Assembly (NCBI RefSeq): GCF_001730295.1
Contig: NZ_MIKA01000010.1
Coordinates: forward strand, 1 to 64,000
From: Enterococcus plantarum
GTDB lineage: Bacteria; Bacillota; Bacilli; Lactobacillales; Enterococcaceae
Reading direction: 5' to 3'
Length of the DNA stretch: 64,000 bases
Part shown: piece by piece, positions 27,196 through 35,298 of the stretch
Layout: every line of letters starts with the position of its first letter
Numbering within the stretch: the first letter of the stretch is position 1
Program-made: the position numbers and the translations under genes
The notes under the pieces: generated by a model
Databases searched by the model: none
What the model was told of the DNA's origin: nothing
Seen by the model: only the letters and a program-made list of their open reading frames with translations

Positions 27196-27564
27196 GAATA
27201 AGCACTTACAGATTTATAAAAAAACTTAAAGTAAAAAAGTCCTTTTCCTATAAAAATTTCCCTAGTAAAATACCTAGAAAAACTACGCATTATTTAGTCA
27301 TTATTAAACCTAATTATTCTTGGATAACAGCGTAAAAGAAGTCTGCGTATATAAAAGAACTCAAAAGCTGAAGAATCTCTTCAAAAGTCTTTCTTACCCG
27401 CTTTGTTTCTATTGAACTATTCTGCATCTAACAGTGTGTTAATGGAATTTCTAACTATACTAACTCTAAGCAAATTAGCAAAAATACTGTGATAGAAAAA
27501 AATTTCTCAACGCAATTCTCATTTCTTCTATCTTAATAAGTCACGACTAAATCAAACCGCAATG

Positions 27565-27594
27565 AAAAAAGCCAACCTCCATTAAGAAGTTGAC
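27565..27594 (-). terminator. Terminator of the dioxygenase/nitroreductase operon
   Basis: On the minus strand AGTCAACTTC pairs with GAGGTTGGC across a TTAATG loop (G-T pairs allowed), followed by six T. It lies 8 bp after the VOC protein stop codon. Confidence 0.85.
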
Positions 27595-27601
27595 TCTCCA
27601 G

Positions 27602-28447
27602 TTAATACTCAAACTTAATCTGCATCCCATTTGGATCTTGTATCATTACTTGCTCATTTACCGTCACATATTCAACAGATGTTTCATCAAGTTGTTTGTT
27701 AAAAAGCTGAAACGCTTCTTTAGATGGCAACTGGAATGTATACCACGCCAAGCCCAACTGATTTTCACCAATTAGAGCCACATGTTCACCATTCCAAGTG
27801 TTCGTCCCAATATGATGATGGTACTCGCCTGCTGCGAAGAATTTCGCACGTCTGCCAAAATTAGATTTCAACGAAAAACCAAGTTTTTCGTAAAACGTCT
27901 CCGTCTCCTCTAAATCTGCAACCTGTAGATGAACATGCCCGATTCTTGATCCAGGTGCCATACCTAACCATTTTCCATCCGCTGCTGCAACAACAGCGTC
28001 TCCATCTAGCTCTTCCGTCACACCGATGATTTCTCCATCTTTACGAATGTCCCATTCAGTCATCGGCTTATCACGATAGATTTCAATGCCGTTCCCTTCT
28101 GGGTCAGCTAAATATATCGCTTCACTGTAACCATGATCAGCCGCGCCAATTTCACTATTGTTTTGTAGTAGCCACACTAAGCTATTGCCTAGATCTTTAC
28201 GCGAAGGTAAGAGAAAAGCCGTATGGTACAATCCCGTCGTTTTATCTTTTACCATAGGATCAACAAGTTCTTCCAACACAACGATTGCCTCCGAAGAATC
28301 TTGTGCACCTAAGAAAGCTGTCTTTAGTTCTTTTTTAAGTAAAACAAGTCCAATCATCTGTGTATAAAATTCTGTCATTTTCTCCAGATTTTGTACGTTC
28401 AATTTCACTTGTTTTACAATCGTTTCTTTAGGTAGTGTGACCGCCAT
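27602..28447 (-). CDS. VOC family protein, CatE-like ring-cleavage dioxygenase
   Basis: 281 residues from the ATG at 28447 (GGAGGAG site). Two vicinal-oxygen-chelate modules are visible: residues ~8-125 (VKLNVQNLEKMTEFYTQMIGL ... DPEGNGIEIYRD) and ~165-281 (IGHVHLQVADLEETETFYEKLGF ... IQDPNGMQIKFEY). The second module keeps the metal ligands expected for an Fe(II)-dependent extradiol dioxygenase: His in GHVHLQV, His in AGEYHHHIG and Glu at the C-terminal strand. Length and layout match CatE/MhqO catechol 2,3-dioxygenases of Bacillus, which remove catechol or hydroquinone. It follows the nitroreductase gene by 24 bp, so the pair probably detoxifies quinones. The exact substrate is not shown. 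Confidence 0.85.
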   Translation of the reverse strand: MAVTLPKETIVKQVKLNVQNLEKMTEFYTQMIGLVLLKKELKTAFLGAQDSSEAIVVLEELVDPMVKDKTTGLYHTAFLLPSRKDLGNSLVWLLQNNSEIGAADHGYSEAIYLADPEGNGIEIYRDKPMTEWDIRKDGEIIGVTEELDGDAVVAAADGKWLGMAPGSRIGHVHLQVADLEETETFYEKLGFSLKSNFGRRAKFFAAGEYHHHIGTNTWNGEHVALIGENQLGLAWYTFQLPSKEAFQLFNKQLDETSVEYVTVNEQVMIQDPNGMQIKFEY

Positions 28448-28471
28448 GCTTCTCTCCTCCATTTGCGTTAA

Positions 28472-29068
28472 TCAGTTAAATTCTAGGAAACGTGCGCTAT
28501 CTTCCATGTATTCTTTTTCGCCAGCTTCGGCTTCGATTGAACCGAAAACAAGTTGCGCTCTTAATTTCCAGCTGCTTGGAATTGACCATTCGTTTGCTAC
28601 TGCTTCATCGATGACTGGATTATAATGTTGTAAGTTTGCACCAATGTTTTCTTGCGCCAATGCAGTCCAAACATTTGCTTGTGTTAAACCACTTGCTTGT
28701 TCTGACCATACTGGAAAGTTGTCTGCATATAATGCAAATTGTTCTTGTAGATTTTTTACAATATCCATATCTTCAAAGAAAAGCAATGTACCTGTTCCAG
28801 CTGCAAAACTTTGTAATTTAGCTTGTGTATTTGGGAAAGCTTCTGCTGGTGTTAAAGGTTTCAACGCTTCTTCTGTGATTGACCATAATTTTTTATGTGC
28901 ATCACCGAATAAGAAAACCACACGTTGTGTTTGTGAGTTAAATGCTGTTGGGCTTTCTCTCACTACTTCTTTGACTAACGCTTTGATTTCTTCTTGTGAT
29001 TGAGGAAGTTTATTTCCTAGAGAGTAGATTGAACGACGTTTTTTTAATGCTTGAGTAAATTCTGTCAT
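28472..29068 (-). CDS. Nitroreductase family protein (Frm2/Hbn1-like)
   Basis: 198 residues. MTEFTQALKKRRSIYSLG opens the FMN-binding core, followed by ESPTAFNSQTQRVVFLFGDAHKKLW, and ENIGANLQHYNP near residue 150; this is the pattern of the small Frm2-like nitroreductase group. It reduces nitroaromatics or quinones with NAD(P)H and FMN in the cytoplasm. It is the first gene of an operon with the CatE-like dioxygenase and has a clear promoter and operator upstream, suggesting induction by electrophiles. The pairing mirrors MhqN/MhqO and YodC/CatE in Bacillus. Confidence 0.85.
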   Translation of the reverse strand: MTEFTQALKKRRSIYSLGNKLPQSQEEIKALVKEVVRESPTAFNSQTQRVVFLFGDAHKKLWSITEEALKPLTPAEAFPNTQAKLQSFAAGTGTLLFFEDMDIVKNLQEQFALYADNFPVWSEQASGLTQANVWTALAQENIGANLQHYNPVIDEAVANEWSIPSSWKLRAQLVFGSIEAEAGEKEYMEDSARFLEFN

Positions 29069-29114
29069 GTGTATTGCTCCTTTTCGATTCGAATTCTTTT
29101 TTGATTACTTTCAT

Positions 29115-29143
29115 AGTATAACCTCTTACTAAAAGTAAGTAAA
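29115..29143 (-). promoter_or_regulatory. Promoter and TACT-N7-AGTA operator of the quinone-detox operon
   Basis: On the minus strand TTTACT (29138-29143), 17-bp spacer, TATACT (29115-29120). TACT-N7-AGTA (29127-29141) covers the -35 and spacer, and a larger inverted repeat AAAAGTAAGT/ACTTACTTTT spans 29131-29161. From memory, YodB/CatR-type DUF24 repressors of Bacillus bind TACT-N7-AGTA boxes, so this may be the site of such a thiol-sensing repressor. No DUF24 gene is in the window. Confidence 0.7.
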
Positions 29144-29185
29144 GGGTTTTGACTTACTTTTTATAAGTTTTTTTAAAATGAAAAA

Positions 29186-29222
29186 TAAAAAGCCTAAGAC
29201 AATGGATTTTGTCTCAAACTTT
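29186..29222 (-). terminator. Terminator after the DUF1304 gene
   Basis: On the minus strand GAGACAA pairs with TTGTCTT, extended by flanking partial pairs, and is followed by a T-rich tract. It lies just after the DUF1304 stop codon. Confidence 0.7.
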
Positions 29223-29229
29223 TCTTTGA

Positions 29230-29595
29230 TTATTTAAAAATCATTAATGCTAGTAACGTGATAATTGCTGGTACACCTTGTTTCAATAGAATTGATTTCG
29301 AAGAGGTCATTCCCCCGTAAACTGCGGCCACAATCACACACACAATAAAAAATGTAACAACACTCCAACTATTTGAAGCAAAAAAGGCGCCCCATAAAAT
29401 TCCTGTTGCTAAAAACCCATTATACAATCCTTGATTTTTAAAAAGAATTTGTACTCGGGGATCTTCTAAAAATTCTTGTTCTAATCCAAATGAACGTTGT
29501 GCTGCAGGTGAAGTTGTCTGAAACATTTCTAGGTACACTATATAATAATGTTCAATTGCAACAATAACGGCTAACACAAAGGGAATGATTTGCAT
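29230..29595 (-). CDS. DUF1304 membrane protein
   Basis: 121 residues with four predicted membrane helices: 5-22 (FVLAVIVAIEHYYIVYLEMF), ~60-78, ~82-98 and ~105-121. The YIVYLEMF start and the QNQGLYNGFLA-like segment (FKNQGLYNGFLATGILWG) are signatures of the DUF1304 family, small inner-membrane proteins of unknown function. It is 11 bp downstream of the nitroreductase gene and probably co-transcribed with it. Confidence 0.85.
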   Translation of the reverse strand: MQIIPFVLAVIVAIEHYYIVYLEMFQTTSPAAQRSFGLEQEFLEDPRVQILFKNQGLYNGFLATGILWGAFFASNSWSVVTFFIVCVIVAAVYGGMTSSKSILLKQGVPAIITLLALMIFK

Positions 29596-29606
29596 GCTTG
29601 GTCCTC

Positions 29607-30245
29607 CTATTTCCAGGTTGTGATATCAGTTGCTGGCAGTCGATACGAAGGGTAACCTTCTTCATTTGCTTTACCAATTGAAACGATCATGACCGGATAG
29701 TAACGTTCTTTATCCATTCCCAAGGCTTCTGCAATTTTTTCACGTTCGAACCCACCGATTGGATTTGTATCATATCCATAAGCACGCGCAACAAGCATTA
29801 GGTTCATTCCCGCTAAAGCACCGTCGATAATCGCCATTTCTTTTTTATCTTCTGTCGACATTTGCTCAAATAAAGGACTCAATACTTCTAGTTGGCGGTC
29901 TTTGACTTCTTGTGGCATTAGGTTTTGTTCAACAGCAGTACCATAAATTTTTTCTGCGTGTTCAAAACTGTTTAGATCGCCAAAAATCACGATCATTGCA
30001 GCGGATGTTTCATTTTGCAATTTATTAAAACGAACAAGTGGTGCTAAGGCTTCTTTTCCTTCATCACTTTCAACCACAGTAAAACGCCAAGGTTGCATAT
30101 TGACAGAAGAAGGTGCTTTAACCGTATCATTAATGATTTGCTCCATCTCTTCGCGCTTGATTTTAACTGTCGGATCATAATGACGAATTGATCTTCTCCC
30201 TTTCATGATCGTATCAAAATTATTTTCTTTATATGTGTTTTCCAT
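29607..30245 (-). CDS. Nitroreductase family protein
   Basis: 212 residues from the ATG at 30245 (GAGGG site); an upstream ATG at 30257 has poorer spacing. FMN-binding motif RRSIRHYDPTVKI at the N-terminus, APSSVNMQPWRFTVV at ~residues 48-62, and GALAGMNLMLVARAYGYDTNPIGGF at ~145-170, all typical of the NfsB/NADH-dehydrogenase-like family. It uses NAD(P)H and FMN to reduce nitro groups or quinones. It is divergent from the ArsR-type gene across 103 bp that contain a perfect GTTCGA/TCGAAC inverted repeat, the likely operator. Confidence 0.88.
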   Translation of the reverse strand: MENTYKENNFDTIMKGRRSIRHYDPTVKIKREEMEQIINDTVKAPSSVNMQPWRFTVVESDEGKEALAPLVRFNKLQNETSAAMIVIFGDLNSFEHAEKIYGTAVEQNLMPQEVKDRQLEVLSPLFEQMSTEDKKEMAIIDGALAGMNLMLVARAYGYDTNPIGGFEREKIAEALGMDKERYYPVMIVSIGKANEEGYPSYRLPATDITTWK

Positions 30246-30268
30246 AATATCCCTCATTTCTTCCTTTT

Positions 30269-30286
30269 GTTCGATTTTTTTCGAAC
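30269..30286. promoter_or_regulatory. Operator-like inverted repeat between nitroreductase and ArsR genes
   Basis: GTTCGA, six T, TCGAAC: a perfect 6-bp inverted repeat with 6-bp spacing, 24 bp from the nitroreductase start. A plausible binding site for the divergent ArsR-type regulator. Confidence 0.6.
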
Positions 30287-30333
30287 ATTAAAAATATAGC
30301 ACGCTCTCAGCAATATGTAAAGTAGAATGTTTG

Positions 30334-30342
30334 TGTTATAAT
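30334..30342 (+). promoter_or_regulatory. Extended -10 promoter at the ArsR start codon
   Basis: TGTTATAAT, with the ATG at 30349 exactly seven bases after the -10 box and no ribosome site between. The mRNA would start at or next to the AUG, that is, be leaderless. The -35 is poor, as is common with extended -10 promoters. Confidence 0.6.
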
Positions 30343-30348
30343 CTGTTT

Positions 30349-30657
30349 ATGAAAAATAAATCGACCGACAACCAGGATCCTGTTCTTCAAGCGCTACAAG
30401 CAGTCAGTGACCCAATCCGTTTGAATATCCTTACTTGCTTGTTACTTGATGGTGAAAAACGGATTACCTCAGAAAAATACAATATTGTAAAATCCACTTT
30501 ATCTCACCATATAAAATTGCTTAAGGATGCTCAGCTGATTCAAGAAATCAAGCTAGGAACAACCAAAACATATGTGTTAAATCAAGAATACATCCAGCAA
30601 GAATTACCTGGCTTACTTGAATTGATTCGCTTTAGAGCAGGAAATACCACCAAATAA
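30349..30657 (+). CDS. ArsR-family transcriptional regulator
   Basis: 102 residues, start at the ATG at 30349; the frame extends to a TTG at 30331, but that codon lies in the promoter. Winged helix-turn-helix: VLQALQAVSDPIRLNILTCLL, then ITSEKYNIVKSTLSHHIKLLKDAQLIQEIKLGTTKTYVLN. The usual metal-binding Cys pairs of ArsR/SmtB are absent, so it probably senses something other than metals, perhaps a redox or electrophile signal given its nitroreductase neighbour. It is transcribed divergently from the nitroreductase/DUF1304 pair and likely represses it and itself. Confidence 0.85.
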   Translation: MKNKSTDNQDPVLQALQAVSDPIRLNILTCLLLDGEKRITSEKYNIVKSTLSHHIKLLKDAQLIQEIKLGTTKTYVLNQEYIQQELPGLLELIRFRAGNTTK

Positions 30658-30692
30658 ACCGTCCTCAACATTTTTCTTTGCTGAGGACGGTT
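30657..30692. terminator. Bidirectional terminator between convergent genes
   Basis: AACCGTCCTCA pairs perfectly with TGAGGACGGTT. It overlaps the end of the ArsR gene and serves both it and the convergent oxidoreductase gene. Confidence 0.85.
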
Positions 30693-30702
30693 TGTTGTGT
30701 AG

Positions 30703-31644
30703 TTAGTCCGCCATTTTAATGACAATTTTTCCCACTGCATGGTGGGTTTCGCTTAATGCATGTGCATCGTAAACACCTTGTCTAGAAAAAGGAAATACTT
30801 CTCCGATCACTGACACTACTTTGCCTGAAGCCATTAATTCTGCAATTTCTTGTAATTGTTTTCCATTCGTTTGAAGCCAGATGCTTTCTGCTTTGATATT
30901 TTTTTCTTTCGCCACTTCTTCATCTGCAATCCCAACAATTGAAATCAAGCGTCCTGTGTTTGGTTTTAGTACCGAAAAACTAGCTTTTTGAATCTCTCCG
31001 CCCATTGTATCAAAGACTACATCGATATCGCTTAAGACTTCTGCGAAATTGGTCGTATGATAATCAATCACTTCATCTGCACCTAATTTTTTGAGTAGTT
31101 CATGATTTTTTTCACTCGCTGTTGTAATAACGTACGCCCCCGCTTGTTTCGCTAATTGGATCGCGTACGTTCCTACACCCCCAGCACCTGCGTGAATCAA
31201 CACCTTTTCGCCTTTTTGAAGTTTTCCATGGTCAAATAGTGCTTGTAATGCCGTTAAACCCGCTAAAGGAACAGCTGCTGCTTCTTCAAACGAGATATTT
31301 TCAGGAATTTTCGCTAATAAATGGTCATCAACAATTGTTTCTTCTGCATACGTACCAAATCGGGTTGTTTCTGGACGAGCGAAAACTTTATCGCCGACTT
31401 TCCAATCCGTCACGCCACTACCGACTTCTGTGATAACACCTGCAACATCCCAGCCTAAAATGATTGGAAATGGCCAGTCAAACATTTGTTTTAAATAGCC
31501 TTCTCTCAATTTCCAGTCGATTGGATTGATAGAGGTTGCATGCTCTTTAACAAGTACTTGGTTTTCTGTTAATTCAGGTAAGGTCACGTCTTGTTCAATT
31601 AATTCATCTTTGCTACCGTATTGATTAATCACTACTGCTTTCAT
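30703..31644 (-). CDS. NADP-dependent zinc-less alcohol dehydrogenase/quinone oxidoreductase
   Basis: 313 residues of the MDR superfamily. GroES-like N-terminus (TSINPIDWKLREGYLKQMFDWPFPIILGWDVAGVITEVG), nucleotide-binding motif AGAGGVGTYAIQLAKQAGAYV (~150-170) and a C-terminal GRLISIVGIADEEV. The structural and catalytic zinc Cys clusters are absent, as in quinone oxidoreductases (QOR). It likely reduces quinones or enones with NADPH. It follows two other redox or electrophile-linked gene sets, in keeping with a detoxification cluster, but has its own spacing and probably its own promoter near 31690. Confidence 0.88.
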   Translation of the reverse strand: MKAVVINQYGSKDELIEQDVTLPELTENQVLVKEHATSINPIDWKLREGYLKQMFDWPFPIILGWDVAGVITEVGSGVTDWKVGDKVFARPETTRFGTYAEETIVDDHLLAKIPENISFEEAAAVPLAGLTALQALFDHGKLQKGEKVLIHAGAGGVGTYAIQLAKQAGAYVITTASEKNHELLKKLGADEVIDYHTTNFAEVLSDIDVVFDTMGGEIQKASFSVLKPNTGRLISIVGIADEEVAKEKNIKAESIWLQTNGKQLQEIAELMASGKVVSVIGEVFPFSRQGVYDAHALSETHHAVGKIVIKMAD

Positions 31645-31732
31645 ATTTATAATTCCTCCGTCTTTAAATTAAAATGTGAACTTAGTATACTCCTTCTTTT
31701 TCATTTAGGTAAAAAATATGCTTACAAAAAAT

Positions 31733-31822
31733 GGGTGTGAGACAAAAGTAAAAAATCACTTTTGTTTCACACCCTAAATGGGAATAAACGCTGGGAGCAG
31801 AAGCAATCCCTTCTGCCCCAGC
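31733..31822 (-). terminator. Dispersed hairpin element, copy A (terminator of the ABC operon)
   Basis: GGGTGTGAGACAAAAGT (31733-31749) pairs with its near-complement (31758-31774); the minus strand then has a T-run. It is followed by CTAAATGGGAATAAACG and a second hairpin (31791-31822). The CTAAAT..GAATAAACG block recurs at 34021 and 61602. Confidence 0.7.
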
Positions 31823-31838
31823 CTCAGTAATGTAACTC

Positions 31839-33122
31839 TTATTCATAACGCAATGATTCAATTGGGTCTAATTTAGCTGCTCTTCTAGCTGGCAAAGTTC
31901 CTGCAAGGAATGCGATACCCATGATTACTAGAATAATAACAGCAGATGAAGAAGCCGAGAATTGAATCAGCGTAAAGCCTGACAAGGATTCTAAGAATGA
32001 ATCCGCTGCGACTTGATTTATCAATGCACCTGCACCAACAGCTCCTAAAATACCTAGAAGTGAACCTAAAAATCCAATCAAAGCCGCTTCTACACTGAAG
32101 ATCGTGAAGACTTTCCCACTGCTAAGTCCCATCGCTTTCATTAAACCGATTTCTCTAGTCCGTTCTTGCACGGACATGTACAATGTATTGATGATCCCAA
32201 AGCTAGCAGCTAGTAATGCAATCGCCCCAAACATCGTTAAGACGCCTGTGATCGCATTGATCACATTACGAATCATACCAATTTGGTCTTCAACTGTTTG
32301 TCCCATGTAGCCTGCTTTGTCCAAACGTTCTTTTACATCTGCGATTTCTGATTTGGTTACATCTTTGCTCATTTCACCCATAATCAAACCGTATTGACCG
32401 GTCATCGCTGCTGGTAATCCTTCTTCGTTGATTTTTGAAATTTCATCAACAAGAGCACGGTTCATTAAAGACATTCCGCCTTGGATCAAGCTCGTATTAC
32501 GCACCCCAACGATAGTCGCTTCGACTACTTTTTCTTCTCCAGTAGCCGCAGAAGGTGCTGCAATTTTCACCGTTTTACCGATTGCATCTTCACTTGATTT
32601 ATACCCTAAAGATTTCACGTATTCTGGTGCTAAATTGAGTTGTAATTCTGAACTTTTTTGATCTAGTTCTTTCCCTGCTTCAAGGTCTACATTTATTTCT
32701 TCTACCATTGGCATTCCTGAAAACACATATTTTTCATTGTTTTCTCCTGTAATGTAAGTAGTTGAAACAGATTTCATTGCTTCTGCGCTTTTGATACCAT
32801 CAATCTTTCTGATTTTTTCGAGGTCTTTGCTATCTAACGCTTCTTGTTGTTGCATTGAGCTTGTTTTTTTCGTTTCATCATACTTTTGTGGTTCACCGTC
32901 TTCACTAGTTCCTCCAGTCATTTTAGGCTGGATCATGATTTGATTTTGGCCGCCAACACTTCCGACTTGTTTGTCGATGTAATCATTAACCCCAATATTG
33001 ACACCCGTTGTTAGTGAAATGGTAAATGCACCTATAAAAATAGCTACGATCGTTAGAATCGTTCGCCCTTTATTACGCATTAAATTGGAACTGGCTGATT
33101 TTAAAATATCACTAAATTTCAT
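31839..33122 (-). CDS. ABC transporter permease, MacB/FtsX type
   Basis: 427 residues: first membrane helix near 20-40 (ILTIVAIFIGAFTISLTTGVN), a large extracellular MacB periplasmic-core domain (~45-285), then three helices (~290-315, ~340-370, ~390-415) and the ending PARRAAKLDPIESLRYE, a family hallmark. It pairs with the ATP-binding subunit one base upstream. Such MacAB-like pairs export peptides, lipids or lipoproteins, or sense bacitracin-like antibiotics. No accessory membrane-fusion protein or two-component system lies next to it here, so the substrate is unknown. Confidence 0.9.
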   Translation of the reverse strand: MKFSDILKSASSNLMRNKGRTILTIVAIFIGAFTISLTTGVNIGVNDYIDKQVGSVGGQNQIMIQPKMTGGTSEDGEPQKYDETKKTSSMQQQEALDSKDLEKIRKIDGIKSAEAMKSVSTTYITGENNEKYVFSGMPMVEEINVDLEAGKELDQKSSELQLNLAPEYVKSLGYKSSEDAIGKTVKIAAPSAATGEEKVVEATIVGVRNTSLIQGGMSLMNRALVDEISKINEEGLPAAMTGQYGLIMGEMSKDVTKSEIADVKERLDKAGYMGQTVEDQIGMIRNVINAITGVLTMFGAIALLAASFGIINTLYMSVQERTREIGLMKAMGLSSGKVFTIFSVEAALIGFLGSLLGILGAVGAGALINQVAADSFLESLSGFTLIQFSASSSAVIILVIMGIAFLAGTLPARRAAKLDPIESLRYE

Positions 33123-33803
33123 CTACTCATCCCCTCCTACAATTAATCCATCACGCACATGAATTTGTCGATCACAGCGTGCTGCAAGGTCTGGATCATG
33201 AGTGACAATAATCAGCGTGATCCCTTTTTCTTTGTTCAAATCAAATAACAGCTGTTCAATCTTATCCCCTGTTGTTGAATCTAGATTTCCTGTCGGCTCG
33301 TCTGCAAAAATAATTTTAGGATTGTTTACCAACGCACGTGCAATACAGACTCGTTGTTTTTGACCACCGGATAAATTATTGGCTTTGTTGTTGATTTTAT
33401 CGTCTAATTCCACAGCTTTCAGTGCTTCAAGCGCCATTTCTTTGCGTTTGCCATTTGAAATGCCACCGATTTTTAGCGGTAACATCACGTTATTTAACAC
33501 AGTATCTTTTGGATTCATAAAAAATTGCTGAAACACAAAACCAAATTGTTTATTTCTAGTTTTGTCTAATTCTTTTTTACTGATACTTGTTACGTTTTGA
33601 TCATTTAATAAAATTTCTCCAGAAGTTGGTTTATCTAATAATGCTAAAATATGCATAAATGTTGATTTACCTGATCCACTTTTACCGATGATCGCAACGG
33701 ATTCACCTTCTTCAATTTTTAGATCCACGCCTTTTAATGCATCAAATTTTGATTCATTGCGGCCGTAACTTTTCTTTATACCTCTTGCTTCGATTACAGA
33801 CAT
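33123..33803 (-). CDS. ABC transporter ATP-binding protein (LolD/MacB type)
   Basis: 226 residues from the ATG at 33803 (GGAGGGG site). Walker A IGKSGSGKST (~37-46), Q-loop VFQQFFMNPKDT, signature LSGGQKQRV, Walker B IIFADEPTGNLDS and the H-loop IVTHD are all present, so the ATPase should be active. It energises the permease encoded directly downstream. Together they form a complete two-gene export unit. Confidence 0.92.
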   Translation of the reverse strand: MSVIEARGIKKSYGRNESKFDALKGVDLKIEEGESVAIIGKSGSGKSTFMHILALLDKPTSGEILLNDQNVTSISKKELDKTRNKQFGFVFQQFFMNPKDTVLNNVMLPLKIGGISNGKRKEMALEALKAVELDDKINNKANNLSGGQKQRVCIARALVNNPKIIFADEPTGNLDSTTGDKIEQLLFDLNKEKGITLIIVTHDPDLAARCDRQIHVRDGLIVGGDE

Positions 33804-33980
33804 GTTTTCCCCTCCACTGATTCTCATTCTACGCTACCTACAAAATTGTGTTTAACTGATTGTTCGACCTTTCACCATTTATCCTCCTACTTCTCTTATC
33901 ATTTTGAAGGAATACACCGTCCTTGTCATGGTACTTAAGACCTATATTTGACGAACTTAAGGCGGAGATAAAAAAAAAAC

Positions 33981-34045
33981 GGATGTGGGACAAAAGGAAA
34001 AATCACTTTTGTCTCACATCCTAAATGCGAATAAACGACGGGAAC
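33981..34045 (-). terminator. Dispersed hairpin element, copy B (terminator of glycerate kinase)
   Basis: GGATGTGGGACAAAAG (33981-33996) pairs with CTTTTGTCTCACATCC (34006-34021), with a nine-base T-run on the minus strand, then CTAAATGCGAATAAACG. Same family as copy A and copy C. Confidence 0.75.
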
Positions 34046-34050
34046 ACTTT

Positions 34051-35181
34051 TCAGGTAAGTGATTTCTCCATTAGAGTCAAGAGTTGCACTGTACGCCTAG
34101 CAGCATTCGCTAAATTACTTTCTGCATTATTCATCGCTTCCTCCAATGTTGTTATTCGATCGACCATTGGCACAATCACCGAAATACCTTCTTCTCGAAA
34201 AAGCTGTTGATCTCCAGTAAAGCTTCCCACAAACGCCACAACTGGAACCTTATATTTTTTTGCGATCCGTCCAATACCAATAGGAACTTTCCCTTGTAAA
34301 CTTTGGTTGTCCATTTTCCCTTCACCCGTAATCACTAAATCAGCTGTTCTGATCGCTTCCTCTAAGTTTGTTTGTTCTGAAATAAAGGCAAAACCTGATT
34401 GAACCACGCCTTTTAAGAACACCCTGATTGCAAAACCAAGTCCCCCAGCTGCACCATCTCCGGCTACAGAAAGTCTTGTTCCGTAAACTTTTTCCTGATA
34501 GTGCTTCATTCCATTTTCATACTGAGCCAATTCATTTTCAGCCACTCCTTTTTGTTGGCCAAACATATAAACAGCCCCATTTTCACCTAGTAATGGACTC
34601 GTGACATCTGATGCACTATAAAATGAGGTATTTGCTAGACGTGAATCTAAATGTTGTACAGAAAAATGATCAATGGCCGCTACATTGCTTCCTTTAGCAG
34701 ATAACAACTGATTGTCTTGATCAAAAAACTCAACGCCTAAAGCACTTAGTAATCCGATACCGCCATCTATTGTCCCTGTTCCGCCTAAGCCGATGATAAT
34801 TGTTTTAGCCCCTTGATTTAAGGCTGCTAAAATCAATTCTCCAGTACCATATGTGGAGGTATTGAGTGGATGGGTCGCCAGTGTACCATCTAAATATTGA
34901 ATCCCCGAAGCCGCAGCAGATTCGATCACAGCTATCTTTTCGGTACTAAACCAACCAAATTCAACAGTCACGATTTGACCGTCTAAAGCGTGTACTTCTG
35001 CTGGGATTTTCTCACCATCACCATTTTTGATCACCGCTGCAACTGTCCCCTCACCACCATCTGCAATGGCAATGGCTTTGACTAGATGTCCTTGCTCGGA
35101 AAAGACTTTGGTAACAATTTGATTTGCTTCAATACTAGATAAGGATCCTTTCATAGAATCAATCGCTGTTACAACATTCAT
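34051..35181 (-). CDS. Glycerate kinase
   Basis: 376 residues of the GlxK/GarK family. MNVVTAIDSMKGSLSSIEANQIV, the glycine-rich GLGGTGTIDGGIGLLSALG (~130-148), DGAAGGLGFAIRVFL (~245) and VITGEGKMDNQSLQGK (~285) are the family motifs. It phosphorylates D-glycerate to a phosphoglycerate, feeding glycolysis in the cytoplasm. It stands alone, with a terminator on one side and the kdp terminator upstream. No glycerate or glucarate catabolic genes are adjacent. Confidence 0.92.
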   Translation of the reverse strand: MNVVTAIDSMKGSLSSIEANQIVTKVFSEQGHLVKAIAIADGGEGTVAAVIKNGDGEKIPAEVHALDGQIVTVEFGWFSTEKIAVIESAAASGIQYLDGTLATHPLNTSTYGTGELILAALNQGAKTIIIGLGGTGTIDGGIGLLSALGVEFFDQDNQLLSAKGSNVAAIDHFSVQHLDSRLANTSFYSASDVTSPLLGENGAVYMFGQQKGVAENELAQYENGMKHYQEKVYGTRLSVAGDGAAGGLGFAIRVFLKGVVQSGFAFISEQTNLEEAIRTADLVITGEGKMDNQSLQGKVPIGIGRIAKKYKVPVVAFVGSFTGDQQLFREEGISVIVPMVDRITTLEEAMNNAESNLANAARRTVQLLTLMEKSLT

Positions 35182-35261
35182 TGTCGTTCCTCCTTCTTTC
35201 CGTGTAGCCTATCGTCTTTATTTTACCATCCTTTGACTTTGGCTACTCGTAATCTTGTCAC

Positions 35262-35290
35262 AAAAAAACTAAGACAATCATTGCCTTAGC
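35262..35290 (-). terminator. Terminator of the kdp operon
   Basis: CTAAGGCAA pairs with TTGTCTTAG (one G-T pair) and is followed by seven T on the minus strand, 10 bp after the kdpE stop. Confidence 0.85.
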
Positions 35291-35298
35291 TTTTTACA

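Larger units (their letters stand above)
26692..27564. other. Non-coding, repeat-containing AT-rich stretch
   Basis: About 870 bp without an intact gene. Two diverged copies of an ~80-bp sequence lie at 26865-26945 and 27117-27195, both holding CAACGGATTA and CACTGGGGAAAAATAATTTA. In the same frame they would read TNQRIKHIQQKK and SNQRIRQIYNRN. It looks like decayed, once-duplicated sequence. Confidence 0.5.
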
